Shown here: positions 33,164 to 41,422 of the stretch, in pieces
Layout: each line of letters opens with the position of its first letter
Position numbering within the stretch: position 1 is the stretch's first letter
Assembly: GCF_029502005.1 (NCBI RefSeq)
Contig: NZ_JAMQOT010000002.1
Location: forward strand, 726,898 to 790,897
Length of the DNA: 64,000 nucleotides
Origin: Natrinema salsiterrestre
GTDB taxonomy: Archaea; Halobacteriota; Halobacteria; Halobacteriales; Natrialbaceae
Direction: 5' to 3'
Position numbers and translations under genes: made by a program
Notes under the pieces: model-generated
What the model was told of the DNA's origin: nothing
Database searches by the model: none
The model's input: only the letters and a program-made list of their open reading frames with translations

Positions 33164-34054
33164 ATGACGATCACCGATGCGCTCCGCGGGATCACCTGTC
33201 CGACCGTGACGCCGTTCGACGACGGATCGATCGACGAGGCCGCGCTCGCCGACCTGCTCGAGCACCTGCAGGCGGGCGGCATCGACGCGGTCTTCCCCTG
33301 CGGAACGACCGGCGAGTTCCCGGCGCTGACGGCCGACGAGCAACGGCACGTTATCGAGACGACCGTCGACCACGCCGAGGTCCCCGTGGTCGCGGGGGCG
33401 GCGGCGACGAGCGTCGCGGACACGGTCGCCGCCATCGACCGCGCCGCCGACGCGGGCGCCGACGCCGCCGCGATCGTCGCGCCGTACTTCACCACCGCGA
33501 ACGCGCCTGCCGGCAACGAACGGTTCTTCGAAGCGGTCCTCGCGGACGCGTCGCTCCCCGTCTTGCTGTACAACATTCCGCAGTGTACGGGCCAGCGGAT
33601 CGAACCGGAGACCGTCGCCGCCGTCGCGGACCACGAGCGGGCGATCGGGATCAAGGACTCGAGCGGCGACCTCGAGTACTTCCTGTCCGTGCTCGGAAAG
33701 ACGCCCGACGAGTTCCTGTGTCTGCAGGGGTACGACGCGCTGTTGGTCCCCGCGCTGCGAATGGGTGCCGACGGCGGGATCAACGCGCTGTCGAACGTCG
33801 TCCCAGAGGTCCTGGGGGAGGCGTTCAACGAGTCCGACGACGAGCGCGGTCGGGAACTCCAGCGCGACGCCATCTCGCCGCTGTTCGAGGCCTGTACGAC
33901 GCACGACTTCGCCCCGGCGACGAAGACCGCACTCACCGAACGCGGCGTTATCTCCTCCGACGAGGTCCGGCCGCCGCTCGTCGCCGTCGACGACGCCGGT
34001 ACCGAGTCGATCGGCGGCGCCCTCGAGAGCGCACTCGCGGTCGGAAAGCGGTAG
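33164..34054 (+). CDS. Dihydrodipicolinate synthase/KD(P)G aldolase family protein
   Basis: 296 aa from ATG 33164; an in-frame ATG at 33146 is the alternative start. TIM-barrel class I aldolase with all family marks: GITCPTVTPFDDG, substrate loop VFPCGTTGEFPALTADE, YNIPQCTGQ containing the conserved Tyr, and the Schiff-base Lys in AIGIKDSSGD (about residue 160). Haloarchaea often use such enzymes as 2-keto-3-deoxy-6-phosphogluconate aldolase in the semi-phosphorylative Entner-Doudoroff pathway. A DapA role is less likely but open. Confidence 0.9.
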   Translation: MTITDALRGITCPTVTPFDDGSIDEAALADLLEHLQAGGIDAVFPCGTTGEFPALTADEQRHVIETTVDHAEVPVVAGAAATSVADTVAAIDRAADAGADAAAIVAPYFTTANAPAGNERFFEAVLADASLPVLLYNIPQCTGQRIEPETVAAVADHERAIGIKDSSGDLEYFLSVLGKTPDEFLCLQGYDALLVPALRMGADGGINALSNVVPEVLGEAFNESDDERGRELQRDAISPLFEACTTHDFAPATKTALTERGVISSDEVRPPLVAVDDAGTESIGGALESALAVGKR

Positions 34055-34175
34055 CGGAACCCGGCCGTCCGACGGCGATCACCGATCCCGCGGCGATCGC
34101 CGCACTGGAACTGACTCCACGACGCCGTCATGCGGTTTCTTTCACCGCCGTTCACTTCCGCTCCGGTGGCGGTAG

Positions 34176-34183
34176 TTTAAATA
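34176..34183 (+). promoter_or_regulatory. TATA box of the uORF-rpa3-rpap3 transcript
   Basis: TTTAAATA, centred near 34179, lies 26 nt before an ATG at 34205 and 63 nt before the rpa3 ATG. With the usual archaeal spacing the transcript begins at or near the A of ATG 34205, so the mRNA would be leaderless for the short upstream ORF and have a 37-nt leader before rpa3. Confidence 0.7.
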
Positions 34184-34204
34184 CTATCGGGCGCGAACGG
34201 ACGT

Positions 34205-34237
34205 ATGCCTCCCAGTGAAACCAAAGAGGAGGCGTGA
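34205..34237 (+). CDS. Leaderless 10-codon upstream ORF before rpa3
   Basis: Encodes MPPSETKEEA-stop. Its ATG sits at the predicted transcription start (TATA box at 34176-34183), and its stop lies 4 nt before the rpa3 start. Codons 8-10 (GAG GAG GCG) also form the GAGGAGG Shine-Dalgarno-like sequence (34226-34232) used by rpa3. Ribosomes translating the short ORF would therefore cover and then release the rpa3 ribosome site. A coupling or attenuation role is inferred. Confidence 0.45.
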   Translation: MPPSETKEEA

Positions 34238-34241
34238 GACA

Positions 34242-35171
34242 ATGAGCGACGTACGACAACACGCAGACGACATCCACGAGCAGTTTTCGGACCACCTCGA
34301 CGTGAGCGTCGAGGACGTCGAAGAGCGCCTGACCACGCTCGTCGACGAGTACAAAGTACCGATGGACGAGGCGCGCCGGAGCGTCACCAACCACTACCTC
34401 GAGGAGGCCGGTCTCGAGCGCGAGGACATCTCGAGCGGCGACAGCGAGAAGGCCAACATCGAGGACGTCGACGAACCCGAGGAGTGGATCGACCTGACGG
34501 CCAAGGTCATCGAACTCTGGGATCCCCGCAGCGACTCGGTCGCGCAGGTCGGTCTCCTGGGCGACCCCACGGGGACGATCAAGTTCACTAAGTGGGCCAA
34601 GTCCGACCTCCCCGCACTCGAGGAGGGAACGGTCTACGAGCTTCGCAACGTCGTCACCGACGAGTACCAGGGCCGGTACTCCGTCAAACTCAACTCGACG
34701 ACGGTGATCGAGGAGCTCGACGAGGACCTCGAGGTCGGCAACGACACGAGCGAGGTCGAGGGCGCACTGGTCGACATGCAGAGCGGCAGCGGCCTGATCA
34801 AGCGCTGTCCCGAGGAGGGCTGTACCCGCGTCCTCCAGAACGGGCGCTGTAACGAACACGGTGAGGGCGAAGGCGAGTTCGACCTCCGCATCAAGGCCGT
34901 CGTCGACGACGGCATCGACGCCCACGAGGTCATCTTCGACAAGGACGCCACCGAGGACCTGACGGGCCTGAGCTTAGAGGAAGCCAAGGACATGGCGATG
35001 GACGCGCTGGACACGACCGTCGTCGCCGACGAGATCAGGGACGACATCGTCGGCACCTACTACCGCATCGAGGGGCCGACCTTCGGTCGGTACGTCCTGG
35101 CCGACGACGTCGAGGAACTGGACGAACCAGCGGATCCAGAGGAACTGCTGATCAAAGCGAGGTCGATGTAA
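34242..35171 (+). CDS. rpa3: Replication protein A, Rpa3-type single-strand DNA-binding protein
   Basis: 309 aa. The N-terminal helical part (VRQHADDIHEQFSDHL) is followed by an OB fold (EEWIDLTAKVIELWDP, GDPTGTIKFTKWAKSDL, YSVKLNSTTVIEEL) and a zinc finger with CPEEGC and CNEHG. A C-terminal region follows. Coats single-stranded DNA in replication and repair. Length and the single OB fold fit Rpa3 of haloarchaea, not the three-OB Rpa1. A GAGGAGG 9 nt before ATG supports this start. Co-transcribed with rpap3 (1-nt gap). Confidence 0.93.
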   Translation: MSDVRQHADDIHEQFSDHLDVSVEDVEERLTTLVDEYKVPMDEARRSVTNHYLEEAGLEREDISSGDSEKANIEDVDEPEEWIDLTAKVIELWDPRSDSVAQVGLLGDPTGTIKFTKWAKSDLPALEEGTVYELRNVVTDEYQGRYSVKLNSTTVIEELDEDLEVGNDTSEVEGALVDMQSGSGLIKRCPEEGCTRVLQNGRCNEHGEGEGEFDLRIKAVVDDGIDAHEVIFDKDATEDLTGLSLEEAKDMAMDALDTTVVADEIRDDIVGTYYRIEGPTFGRYVLADDVEELDEPADPEELLIKARSM

Positions 35172-35172
35172 T

Positions 35173-35811
35173 ATGAGCCAGTCAGAACTCACCCGCGAAG
35201 TCGCCCGCCGCGTCTTCGCCTCCGAATTCAACGATTCGACGTACGCGTTCAAAGAGAGCGACGACGAGCGAGCGCCGAACTTCGCGCTCCTCCCGACGGG
35301 CGACCGCGCGAACCGCGTGTTCGTCGTCGGCACCCTCACCGAGACCGAGGACGTCGGCGACGACAGCGAGTACTGGCGCGGTCGCGTCGTCGACCCGACG
35401 GGGACGTTCTTCGTCTACGCCGGCCAGTACCAGCCCGAGGCCGCCTCGGTCCTCCGGGACACGGAGCCGCCGGAATACGTCTCCATCGTCGGCAAACCGC
35501 GCACCTACGAGACCGACGACGGGACCGTCAACGTCTCCCTGCGACCGGAGTCGATCGCGGTCGTCGACGACGCCACCCGCGACCGCTGGGTCGTCGAAAC
35601 CGCCCGACACACGCTCGATCGAATCGAGGCCTTCGAGGAGTGGGAGGCCGAACAGGAAGCGCCCGAAAGCGGCTCGACCGCACCGACGAACGAGTACGCC
35701 GAGATGGCCCGCGAACGCTACGACTCGCCGGTCGTCAACTACCGCAACGACGTGATTCAGGCGCTCGAGAGCCTCGAGACCGTCGAGGACGACGCCGAAG
35801 CGACGGCCTGA
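35173..35811 (+). CDS. rpap3: Rpa-associated protein Rpap3
   Basis: 212 aa. OB-fold-containing partner of Rpa3: LTREVARRVFASEFNDSTY, APNFALLPTGDRANRVFVVG, YWRGRVVDPTGTFFVYAGQY and VSIVGKPRTYETDDG are typical of the haloarchaeal COG3390 family. The last 60 residues are acidic. In haloarchaea this protein works with Rpa3 in DNA repair. It starts one nucleotide after the rpa3 stop, so the two are made together. Confidence 0.92.
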   Translation: MSQSELTREVARRVFASEFNDSTYAFKESDDERAPNFALLPTGDRANRVFVVGTLTETEDVGDDSEYWRGRVVDPTGTFFVYAGQYQPEAASVLRDTEPPEYVSIVGKPRTYETDDGTVNVSLRPESIAVVDDATRDRWVVETARHTLDRIEAFEEWEAEQEAPESGSTAPTNEYAEMARERYDSPVVNYRNDVIQALESLETVEDDAEATA

Positions 35812-35865
35812 GCGCGGGCCACACCGATTCTTTGTTTTCGAACCGATAGCGGCTGCTGATTCACG

Positions 35866-36537
35866 CTATAGGATCGCCTCGAGCATCGCGCCGATCGCGT
35901 CGAACTCGTCGTCGGTGACTTCGTGACCCGTGTCGGGATAGCGCCGCTCGTCGACCGCGGCGTCAGCCCCCTCGAAGACTCGAACCGTCTCGGCGACGCG
36001 CTCGCGCTCGACGTGCGGGTCGTCCTCCCCGTAGCCCACGAGGACCGGGGTTTCCTCGAGCGAGCCGTCGATCGTGGTCGAACGGAGCTCGTCGGTCGAC
36101 CCGGGGAGCAGCCCCGAGAGGACGGCAAGTCCGCCGTAGCGGGCCGGATTGTGGCGGGCGAACTCCGCGGCGACACACGCGCCCTGCGAGAAGCCGGCGA
36201 TGACGGTCCGCTCGGGTGGGACGTCGATCGCTCGCGCGGCCTCGAGCGCGGCGGCCACGCAGTCGACGCTCGAGGAGAGCCACGGTTCGTTGTCGGCTCG
36301 CGGTGCGGTCGACGGCCGCGGATACCACCGGCTTCGCTCGGCCTGCGGCGCGAGGACGGCGAGTCCGTGTCGATAGATCGGTTCCATGAGGTTGATGATC
36401 CCCTGTGCCGTCGCGCCGCGGCCGTGACAGCAGATCAGCGCCGCGTCGGCGGCCAGTGCGGGCGCACCGGCCGTGAGGAGCGGCTGACCGGCGTGGGGTC
36501 CCGAGACGGCGTCCATCGGGCGACCCGATCCCGTCAT
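35866..36537 (-). CDS. Alpha/beta hydrolase (phospholipase/carboxylesterase, MhqD-like)
   Basis: 223 aa serine hydrolase. The nucleophile elbow GFSQGACVA (about residue 125), the acid in GYGEDDPHV, and the His in PDTGHEVTDDE form the triad. CCHGRGATAQGIINL supplies the oxyanion side. It overlaps the upstream dioxygenase-like gene by 4 nt (ATGA). The same pairing of a ring-cleaving VOC protein with this hydrolase occurs in bacterial mhqO-mhqD loci for quinone or catechol stress, which suggests, but does not prove, that role here. Confidence 0.9.
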   Translation of the reverse strand: MTGSGRPMDAVSGPHAGQPLLTAGAPALAADAALICCHGRGATAQGIINLMEPIYRHGLAVLAPQAERSRWYPRPSTAPRADNEPWLSSSVDCVAAALEAARAIDVPPERTVIAGFSQGACVAAEFARHNPARYGGLAVLSGLLPGSTDELRSTTIDGSLEETPVLVGYGEDDPHVERERVAETVRVFEGADAAVDERRYPDTGHEVTDDEFDAIGAMLEAIL

Positions 36538-37514
36538 CGGTCCTCGATATCTGCGGGTTCCTCGTCGTCCGATCGTCCCGTCGGGACCGACAGTGTCGGG
36601 AGCTGGCTTTCGATCAGGTCCCGATCGTCCTCGAACCAGTCGGGCAGGTACAGCGACTCGCCGGGGTCCGTTCCGGGCTCGCTCGCCGCGACGCCGTCGG
36701 TTTCGGTCGCCAGTTCGAAGAGGATCCCGCCCGGCTCGCGGACGTACAGCGAGTGGAAGACGTGGCGGTCCTTGACGCGGGAGACGTCGTAGTCGCGGTC
36801 GTCGAAGAGTTCCCGCCACTCGTGGAGGTCGTCCTCGTCCTCGACTTGGACCGCGACGTGGTGGAGCGTTCCCGTGCCCTCGCGGCCGAACGGGGCGTCC
36901 CGATCCAGCACGTCGACGACCGCGGCCCGCGATCCGCCGGCACGATACCGAATCCGGTCGCCGTCTTCGCCGTCGTGCTCGAATCCGAGCGTCTCGAGCG
37001 TTCCCGCAGTCGCGTACGGATTGACCGACAGCGTCGTGACGCCGTGGAGCCCGCGGATCGCGCGGTCACTCGGAACCGGTCCGGCAGCCCAGTGTTCGAT
37101 GTCGCTCGGCACCGGCGGCCCGGCCACGAGTTCGATCTGCGTCCCCGCAGGGTCCTCGAGCCGCAGCACCCCGTCGCCGAATCGCTCGAGTGGCCCCTCG
37201 ACCGCGACGTCGTGATCCCGGAGCCGCGTCTCCCAGTACTCGAGGGAGTCGGTCGGAACTACGAACGAGACCGACTCGAGCTGTGGTTTTCCGGCCCGGC
37301 CGGGGTCGCCGTGGGGATCCGGGAAGTGGGTCAGGACCGTCCCCGGCGTCCCGTTCGCGTCGCCGAAGTACAGGTGGTGCTGGAGGATGTCCTCGAAATT
37401 GACCGTCTGCGTGACGAGTCGAACGCCGAGCACGCCCACGTAGAAGTCGATCGCCGTCTGTGCGTCCCCGACGATCCCCGTCACGTGGTGGAGCCCCGGC
37501 GTGTCGGACAGCAT
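36534..37514 (-). CDS. VOC-fold ring-cleaving dioxygenase-like protein (MhqO-like)
   Basis: 326 aa with two tandem glyoxalase/extradiol units: LHHVTGIVGDAQTAIDFYVG with DPAGTQIELVAG in the first half, and GLHGVTTLSVNPYATAGTLE, LHHVAVQVEDEDDLHEW and YVREPGGILFELATETD in the second. The metal site is built from the His of GLHGVTT, the His of LHHVAVQ and the Glu of LFELAT. Likely a non-heme Fe enzyme acting on hydroquinone- or catechol-type compounds. First gene of a two-gene operon with the hydrolase. Confidence 0.9.
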   Translation of the reverse strand: MLSDTPGLHHVTGIVGDAQTAIDFYVGVLGVRLVTQTVNFEDILQHHLYFGDANGTPGTVLTHFPDPHGDPGRAGKPQLESVSFVVPTDSLEYWETRLRDHDVAVEGPLERFGDGVLRLEDPAGTQIELVAGPPVPSDIEHWAAGPVPSDRAIRGLHGVTTLSVNPYATAGTLETLGFEHDGEDGDRIRYRAGGSRAAVVDVLDRDAPFGREGTGTLHHVAVQVEDEDDLHEWRELFDDRDYDVSRVKDRHVFHSLYVREPGGILFELATETDGVAASEPGTDPGESLYLPDWFEDDRDLIESQLPTLSVPTGRSDDEEPADIEDR

Positions 37515-37673
37515 GAGCCCCGATTGGGTCTCCAGATCAATAGCCTGCGTGGTCGGAGGCAGCTTACGCCGACTCGCACGCCGACTCGAGCGCTCGCGTC
37601 GACGGCCCCCTCGTCGACGCCACCGCTCGTCTGACGAATTGTTAAGTATCGGGAACAACGAATGCAGTTATCG

Positions 37674-38096
37674 ATGGGGAACAAGAACAAGACCATCTCG
37701 TTTCGGGTCAACGAGGACGCGTTCGAGGCGCTCCAGGCCATCGCCGAGGAGCGCGACATCTCGCTGTCCGCCGTTTTCCGGGACTACGTCGATCAGCTCG
37801 TCGAACACGACGGGCAGGTCGAAGTCGTCCCCGAGGCCGAACTCGAGGCCCGAACCAGCGGCGACGGCGAGGGCGACGACATCTCGTTCCCGCCGACCGT
37901 CGAAGTTCCGAAGCGCTTCATCCGCGAGCACGAGCGGCTGGAACTCGAGGCCGAACACCTCCGGGAGCAACTCGACGAGTACAAGGGGTACGTCAACGAC
38001 CTGCAGGACCGACTCGAGGATGAGGAAGACGAGGTCCTGTTGCTCGACGAACTGGACGAGTTAGAGGACGACGACGAATCGTACCAGCTGCGGTAG
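37674..38096 (+). CDS. Ribbon-helix-helix protein with coiled coil
   Basis: 140 aa from ATG 37674. An N-terminal RHH/CopG DNA-binding fold (NKTISFRVNEDAFEALQAIA, then RDISLSAVFRDYVDQLVEH) is followed by a long charged coiled coil (REHERLELEAEHLREQLDEY to DEEDEVLLLDELDELEDDDE). A TATA-like TTAAGTAT (37642-37649) is about 26 nt before this ATG, favouring it over the in-frame ATG 12 nt upstream. Probably an oligomeric DNA-binding protein; target unknown. Confidence 0.85.
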   Translation: MGNKNKTISFRVNEDAFEALQAIAEERDISLSAVFRDYVDQLVEHDGQVEVVPEAELEARTSGDGEGDDISFPPTVEVPKRFIREHERLELEAEHLREQLDEYKGYVNDLQDRLEDEEDEVLLLDELDELEDDDESYQLR

Positions 38097-38207
38097 CGAT
38101 CGGACGACGGCCGCCCCGCTCGAGTCGACCGTTCGAGGTACGTGAGTTCGACGACGACGGGCCATATCGGAGCGCGAAACGCCGTATCTGTACTGCCACC
38201 GGGCACA

Positions 38208-39089
38208 TCACACCACGAACAGCGCCGTTACGATCCCGACACCGACCGTCCCGGTCAACAGACCGAAGAGCAGCGCTCCGCCGCCGGACGGGACGTCGTC
38301 GAACGGGCTGGGAGACAGATGGAGCGTCCCGTCGGGCGGTTGGGCCACGGTGAGATTCCCGTCCGTCGTCGAACGCGCAGTGTCGTCTCGAGCGGTCGCG
38401 TATCCGAGAACGCTGACCGTCTCACCCCGCTGGAGCGTCTGTTCGGCGTATTTCCGTTTGCTCGCGTCGACTACCAGCCCCGTCGCCATCGGGTCCGCGG
38501 AGAGTCCATCGGTCGCGTCGACGAAGTCGGCGACCCGCGGCGGCGGCGACTCTCCGTAGTCCGTTTCGACGTGCACGTCGAACGAATCGAAAGAACATCG
38601 CAATCCCGCCACGGAAACGCCGTTCGACTCGAGCACTCGAGCCGGCGTGAACGTGTCATCCGTCTCGTTCCCGACGGTTCGATCGTCGATATCGACGAGC
38701 ACCCGCCCGCTCTCGTCTTCGATGTGAAACGGGACGGACCGAACGCCGCACGCCGCGGCCTCCCAGCTTCGCGTCTTCGGGGTATCGTACAGTTCGTCGA
38801 TTTCCCACGCGGAGAGGACCGACCCCGGATCGCCTTTGATCGGGGACGTAAACGTGCTCCCCTCGTCGCTCGGGACGACCGTCCCTCGGACTCGGACGAC
38901 GTCCGACGACTGTACGTCCGCGATCTTCGATCGCGGTGTCTCACCGACCAGCATCGCTTTCTGGCGCTGTTTCCAGCCGATATAGACGGAGAGACAGCCC
39001 GCGAGCAAGAGGAGAACGCCGGTCCACATCGCGAGTTCCCTGAGGACGCTGCCGATCCAGCCCCCGGCGAACGATACCGATTGCAACAC
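38208..39089 (-). CDS. GIDE-domain-like membrane protein, second copy
   Basis: 293 aa from a GTG at 39087-39089, chosen because a TATA-like ACAATTATC on the minus strand (about 39115-39122) lies just upstream; a start at 39149 or an ATG at 39027-39029 is also possible. A helix near the N-terminus (MWTGVLLLLAGCLSVYIG), a GIDE-like domain (VVRVRGTVVPSDEGSTFTSP, FHIEDESGRVLVDIDD), and a C-terminal helix (GALLFGLLTGTVGVGIVTAL). Distant relative of the gene at 4517-5494. No RING finger. Function unknown. Confidence 0.7.
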   Translation of the reverse strand: MLQSVSFAGGWIGSVLRELAMWTGVLLLLAGCLSVYIGWKQRQKAMLVGETPRSKIADVQSSDVVRVRGTVVPSDEGSTFTSPIKGDPGSVLSAWEIDELYDTPKTRSWEAAACGVRSVPFHIEDESGRVLVDIDDRTVGNETDDTFTPARVLESNGVSVAGLRCSFDSFDVHVETDYGESPPPRVADFVDATDGLSADPMATGLVVDASKRKYAEQTLQRGETVSVLGYATARDDTARSTTDGNLTVAQPPDGTLHLSPSPFDDVPSGGGALLFGLLTGTVGVGIVTALFVV

Positions 39090-39236
39090 GAGCGGTGATA
39101 GGTACCGACCGATGATAATTGTACTCCACCGCTCCCAGCGCGGCGACAAAACGGACTTCCCACCGCGGTCTGCAGAAACGGACGTCGAGAGGTGCCGATC
39201 CGGGACCGGGCAGCGCCCACTACTCGAGGAGCCCGA

Positions 39237-39692
39237 TCATCGCTCGAGTTGCTGTTTCGCACGCCGGATCTCGTCGTACTTCTCGTCCGCGCCGTCGACG
39301 CGAGCGAGTCCCTCGGCCGCCTCGAGCGTCCGCACGCCGTTGTCGAGGAAGGAGAGGACGTCGCCGGCGTAGGCGTAGACCATGTAGTCGTCGGTCATCA
39401 CGTCGACGATCGCGTCCGGGCCGAGTCCCTGTGCGCGCAACTCGAGCAGGTACCGGATGAACTTCCGCTCGGGGCAGCCACAGTAGGGGTTGTTGTCACA
39501 CCCGCAGTCGAGGAAGTCCTGCGTGAAATCGAGGACCCGGTCCCGCGTCGCGTCGTCGAGCTTCTCGAGGCCGTCGCCCTGAAAGAGCATATCCAGCGTC
39601 GCGCCCTTGAACGCTCCCTTGGGGATGTTCGTCTCGAGCTGGGAGCTGAGCTGCCGGTGATTCTTGATGTAGATCTTGTCGGTGATGGCCAC
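39237..39692 (-). CDS. Conserved haloarchaeal protein with Cys cluster (DUF5814-like)
   Basis: 151 aa from GTG 39690-39692 (VAITDKIYIKNHRQLSSQLE). The middle has a compact Cys cluster (DCGCDNNPYCGCPERKF) likely to bind zinc, then a helical region. Very conserved N-terminus in haloarchaea. I associate it with the label DUF5814 or close to it from memory, without a known reaction; a role near DNA repair or helicases is only a hint from that name. Confidence 0.75.
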   Translation of the reverse strand: MAITDKIYIKNHRQLSSQLETNIPKGAFKGATLDMLFQGDGLEKLDDATRDRVLDFTQDFLDCGCDNNPYCGCPERKFIRYLLELRAQGLGPDAIVDVMTDDYMVYAYAGDVLSFLDNGVRTLEAAEGLARVDGADEKYDEIRRAKQQLER

Positions 39693-39871
39693 GCGTGTCG
39701 GCTCTACCGGCCGTGTGCCGAAAAACGTCTCGGTCGCGAGCGGGGCTCGAGTGCGGCGAGCTACCACGGATCACTCAGGGCGGTCGAAATCGCGCGTTAC
39801 GGAGTCCCACATGCGATCGCAGAGTCGTAACGTATTTTAGTCCAACCGGCTGTAGAGTAACCTGTACGCGT

Positions 39872-39944
39872 GTCCGGGTTGGGGTAGTGGTTATCCTTCA
39901 GCCTTGTGGAGGCTGAGACGCGGGTTCGATTCTCGCACCCGGAC
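39872..39944 (+). tRNA. tRNA-His (GTG anticodon)
   Basis: Clover-leaf: acceptor TCCGGGT (39873-39879) pairs with ACCCGGA, anticodon loop TTGTGGA gives GTG, T-arm GCGGG/CTCGC with TTCGATT loop. G at 39872 is the encoded G-1 opposite C73, the histidine identity pair. No CCA is encoded. A TATA-like GTATTTTAG lies about 34 nt upstream and a T-run follows the 3' end. Confidence 0.97.
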
Positions 39945-40035
39945 TTTTCCGCGACGAACAAAGTGAGGAGTGGAAAAGCCGGAAGGCGAGAATCGAATCA
40001 GGGAGTGGAGCGAACGCAGTGAGCGGAACGACCGT

Positions 40036-40056
40036 GGTTCGATTCTCGCACCCGGA
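40036..40056 (+). repeat. Copy of the tRNA-His 3' end (attachment-site-like direct repeat)
   Basis: The 21 bp at 40036-40056 (GGTTCGATTCTCGCACCCGGA) are identical to the tRNA 3' part at 39923-39943, 113 bp apart. A degenerate copy TCGATTCTCGCATCCGG lies at 40943-40959, and an inverted 12-bp piece at 39986-39997. No integrase is visible. This looks like scars of integration/excision at the tRNA gene, or accumulated tRNA 3'-end fragments. Confidence 0.8.
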
Positions 40057-40095
40057 ATGAAAGCGCACAGCCGATATCACACGACCGCTCTCGCG

Positions 40096-40830
40096 TTACA
40101 GCGTGATCGTCTCACCATCTTCCGGGACGAGGACGTTCTCCGTCGCCGAGCGCAACTCCTCGCGTGTGAGCAGGCAGTGGTTGATGGCCTCCATATGAAC
40201 GACGACGACCGTCGCGTCGGTGGCCTCGCGGACGGCGGCGACGTCATCGACGCCCATCGTGATCGGCTCGCCCTGATTGAACTGTGCTTCACCGCCGTTG
40301 AGGACGACCGCGTCGGGGTCGAACCGCTCGAGCGTCCGTTCGACCTGCTCGTACCAGACCGTGTCGCCGGCGATGTAGAGCGTCTCGTCGGCCTCGAGAA
40401 CGAACCCCGAAACGGGCCCCATCTTCTCGGCTAGGTCGCCGTGTCCGTGGCGACCGGGGGTCCGGGAGATGGTGACGCCGTCGAACGAGACCGAATCGTC
40501 GACGGGCCGTACGTCGGTGAAGCCCTCGTCGACGAACGCGTCCGTCTCGGCGGGCTGACAGAACAGCGGGACGGCCGCGTCGAGGTCCGCTTTCGCGGCG
40601 TCGTCGAAGTGGTCGGTATGACGGTGAGTGACGATCACGGCATCGTACGACAGGTCGACGTCGGGCATCGGCACGAGCGGATTTCGGCGATCGTTCGGCG
40701 TGTTCTGTATCGACGGGTTCTCTCCGGGGGACGCAAACATTGGGTCAACGAGAAACGTCGTCTCGCCGACGGTCACGAGGAGCGTGGCGTTACGGACGAG
40801 CGTTACGCTGCTATTGGGGTTCGGTGACAT
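40096..40830 (-). CDS. MBL-fold hydrolase, UlaG-like
   Basis: 244 aa. The metal-binding motif THRHTDHFDDA (about residue 70) and a His in TPGRHGHGDLAEKMG, plus Asp in YIAGDTVWY and His in VVVHMEAINH, match the UlaG/L-ascorbate-6-phosphate lactonase-like branch. Substrate unknown. It lies between the tRNA-His 3'-end copies at 40036 and 40943 but its codon use is ordinary for this genome. Confidence 0.9.
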   Translation of the reverse strand: MSPNPNSSVTLVRNATLLVTVGETTFLVDPMFASPGENPSIQNTPNDRRNPLVPMPDVDLSYDAVIVTHRHTDHFDDAAKADLDAAVPLFCQPAETDAFVDEGFTDVRPVDDSVSFDGVTISRTPGRHGHGDLAEKMGPVSGFVLEADETLYIAGDTVWYEQVERTLERFDPDAVVLNGGEAQFNQGEPITMGVDDVAAVREATDATVVVVHMEAINHCLLTREELRSATENVLVPEDGETITL

Positions 40831-41035
40831 ACGACGTATCCTTTAGCGAGGGGCAGGTTGTGGCTTGCGGTGGATCGGCCCCAATGCACCTGTTGTATGA
40901 ACTCGACCTCGTCGCCAACGAAGTGAACGCGGTTCGTTCCCGTCGATTCTCGCATCCGGGCCGGTTCTCTATTCGCCCGAACTGTTCGTCTCACCGAAGC
41001 GCAGCTTTTTATGTCTCGTTCCGCCAGTAGATGGC

Positions 41036-41389
41036 ATGGTTCACGGGCTGGAGCCGACCGAGGAGTACGACGGCTCCATCGTCGTCCATCTCCTGGACGA
41101 CACGGCGAGGAGGGAAAAAATCCGCTGCGGATCGTACGAGGAAGCGATCGCTGTCGTGAGGGAGAACTACCGCTCGGTCACGGTCGCGAAGATCGTCGAT
41201 CGGGACGGAAACGTCGTATTCACGTCTTCGGACATGAATATCGACGACTGGGAGACCGAGTGGGAACACGCGAAACGTCGCCTGTCCGTCGACGTCGAGG
41301 AGTACGATTGTCCGTACGACAACGTCGCCTGTTTCGCCGACGATCACTGCATTCAGTGCCAGATCGACGCGGTCAAAGAAGCGTACTGA
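41036..41389 (+). CDS. Small acidic haloarchaeal protein with C-terminal Cys/His motif
   Basis: 117 aa. The first 85 residues are a compact alpha/beta domain (GSIVVHLLDDTARREKIRCG). The C-terminal tract CPYDNVACFADDHCIQC has four Cys and a His that could form a metal site. A CTTTTTATG box (about 41005-41013) at leaderless distance supports ATG 41036 over the out-of-frame ATG at 41031. No family function known to me. Confidence 0.75.
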   Translation: MVHGLEPTEEYDGSIVVHLLDDTARREKIRCGSYEEAIAVVRENYRSVTVAKIVDRDGNVVFTSSDMNIDDWETEWEHAKRRLSVDVEEYDCPYDNVACFADDHCIQCQIDAVKEAY

Positions 41390-41422
41390 ACGCGAACCCC
41401 ACCGCCGTCTCGGGACACCCGT

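Noticed and set aside
39986..40056. A second tRNA next to tRNA-His
   Set aside because: Only the T-arm and acceptor 3' half are present; no anticodon arm can be folded.
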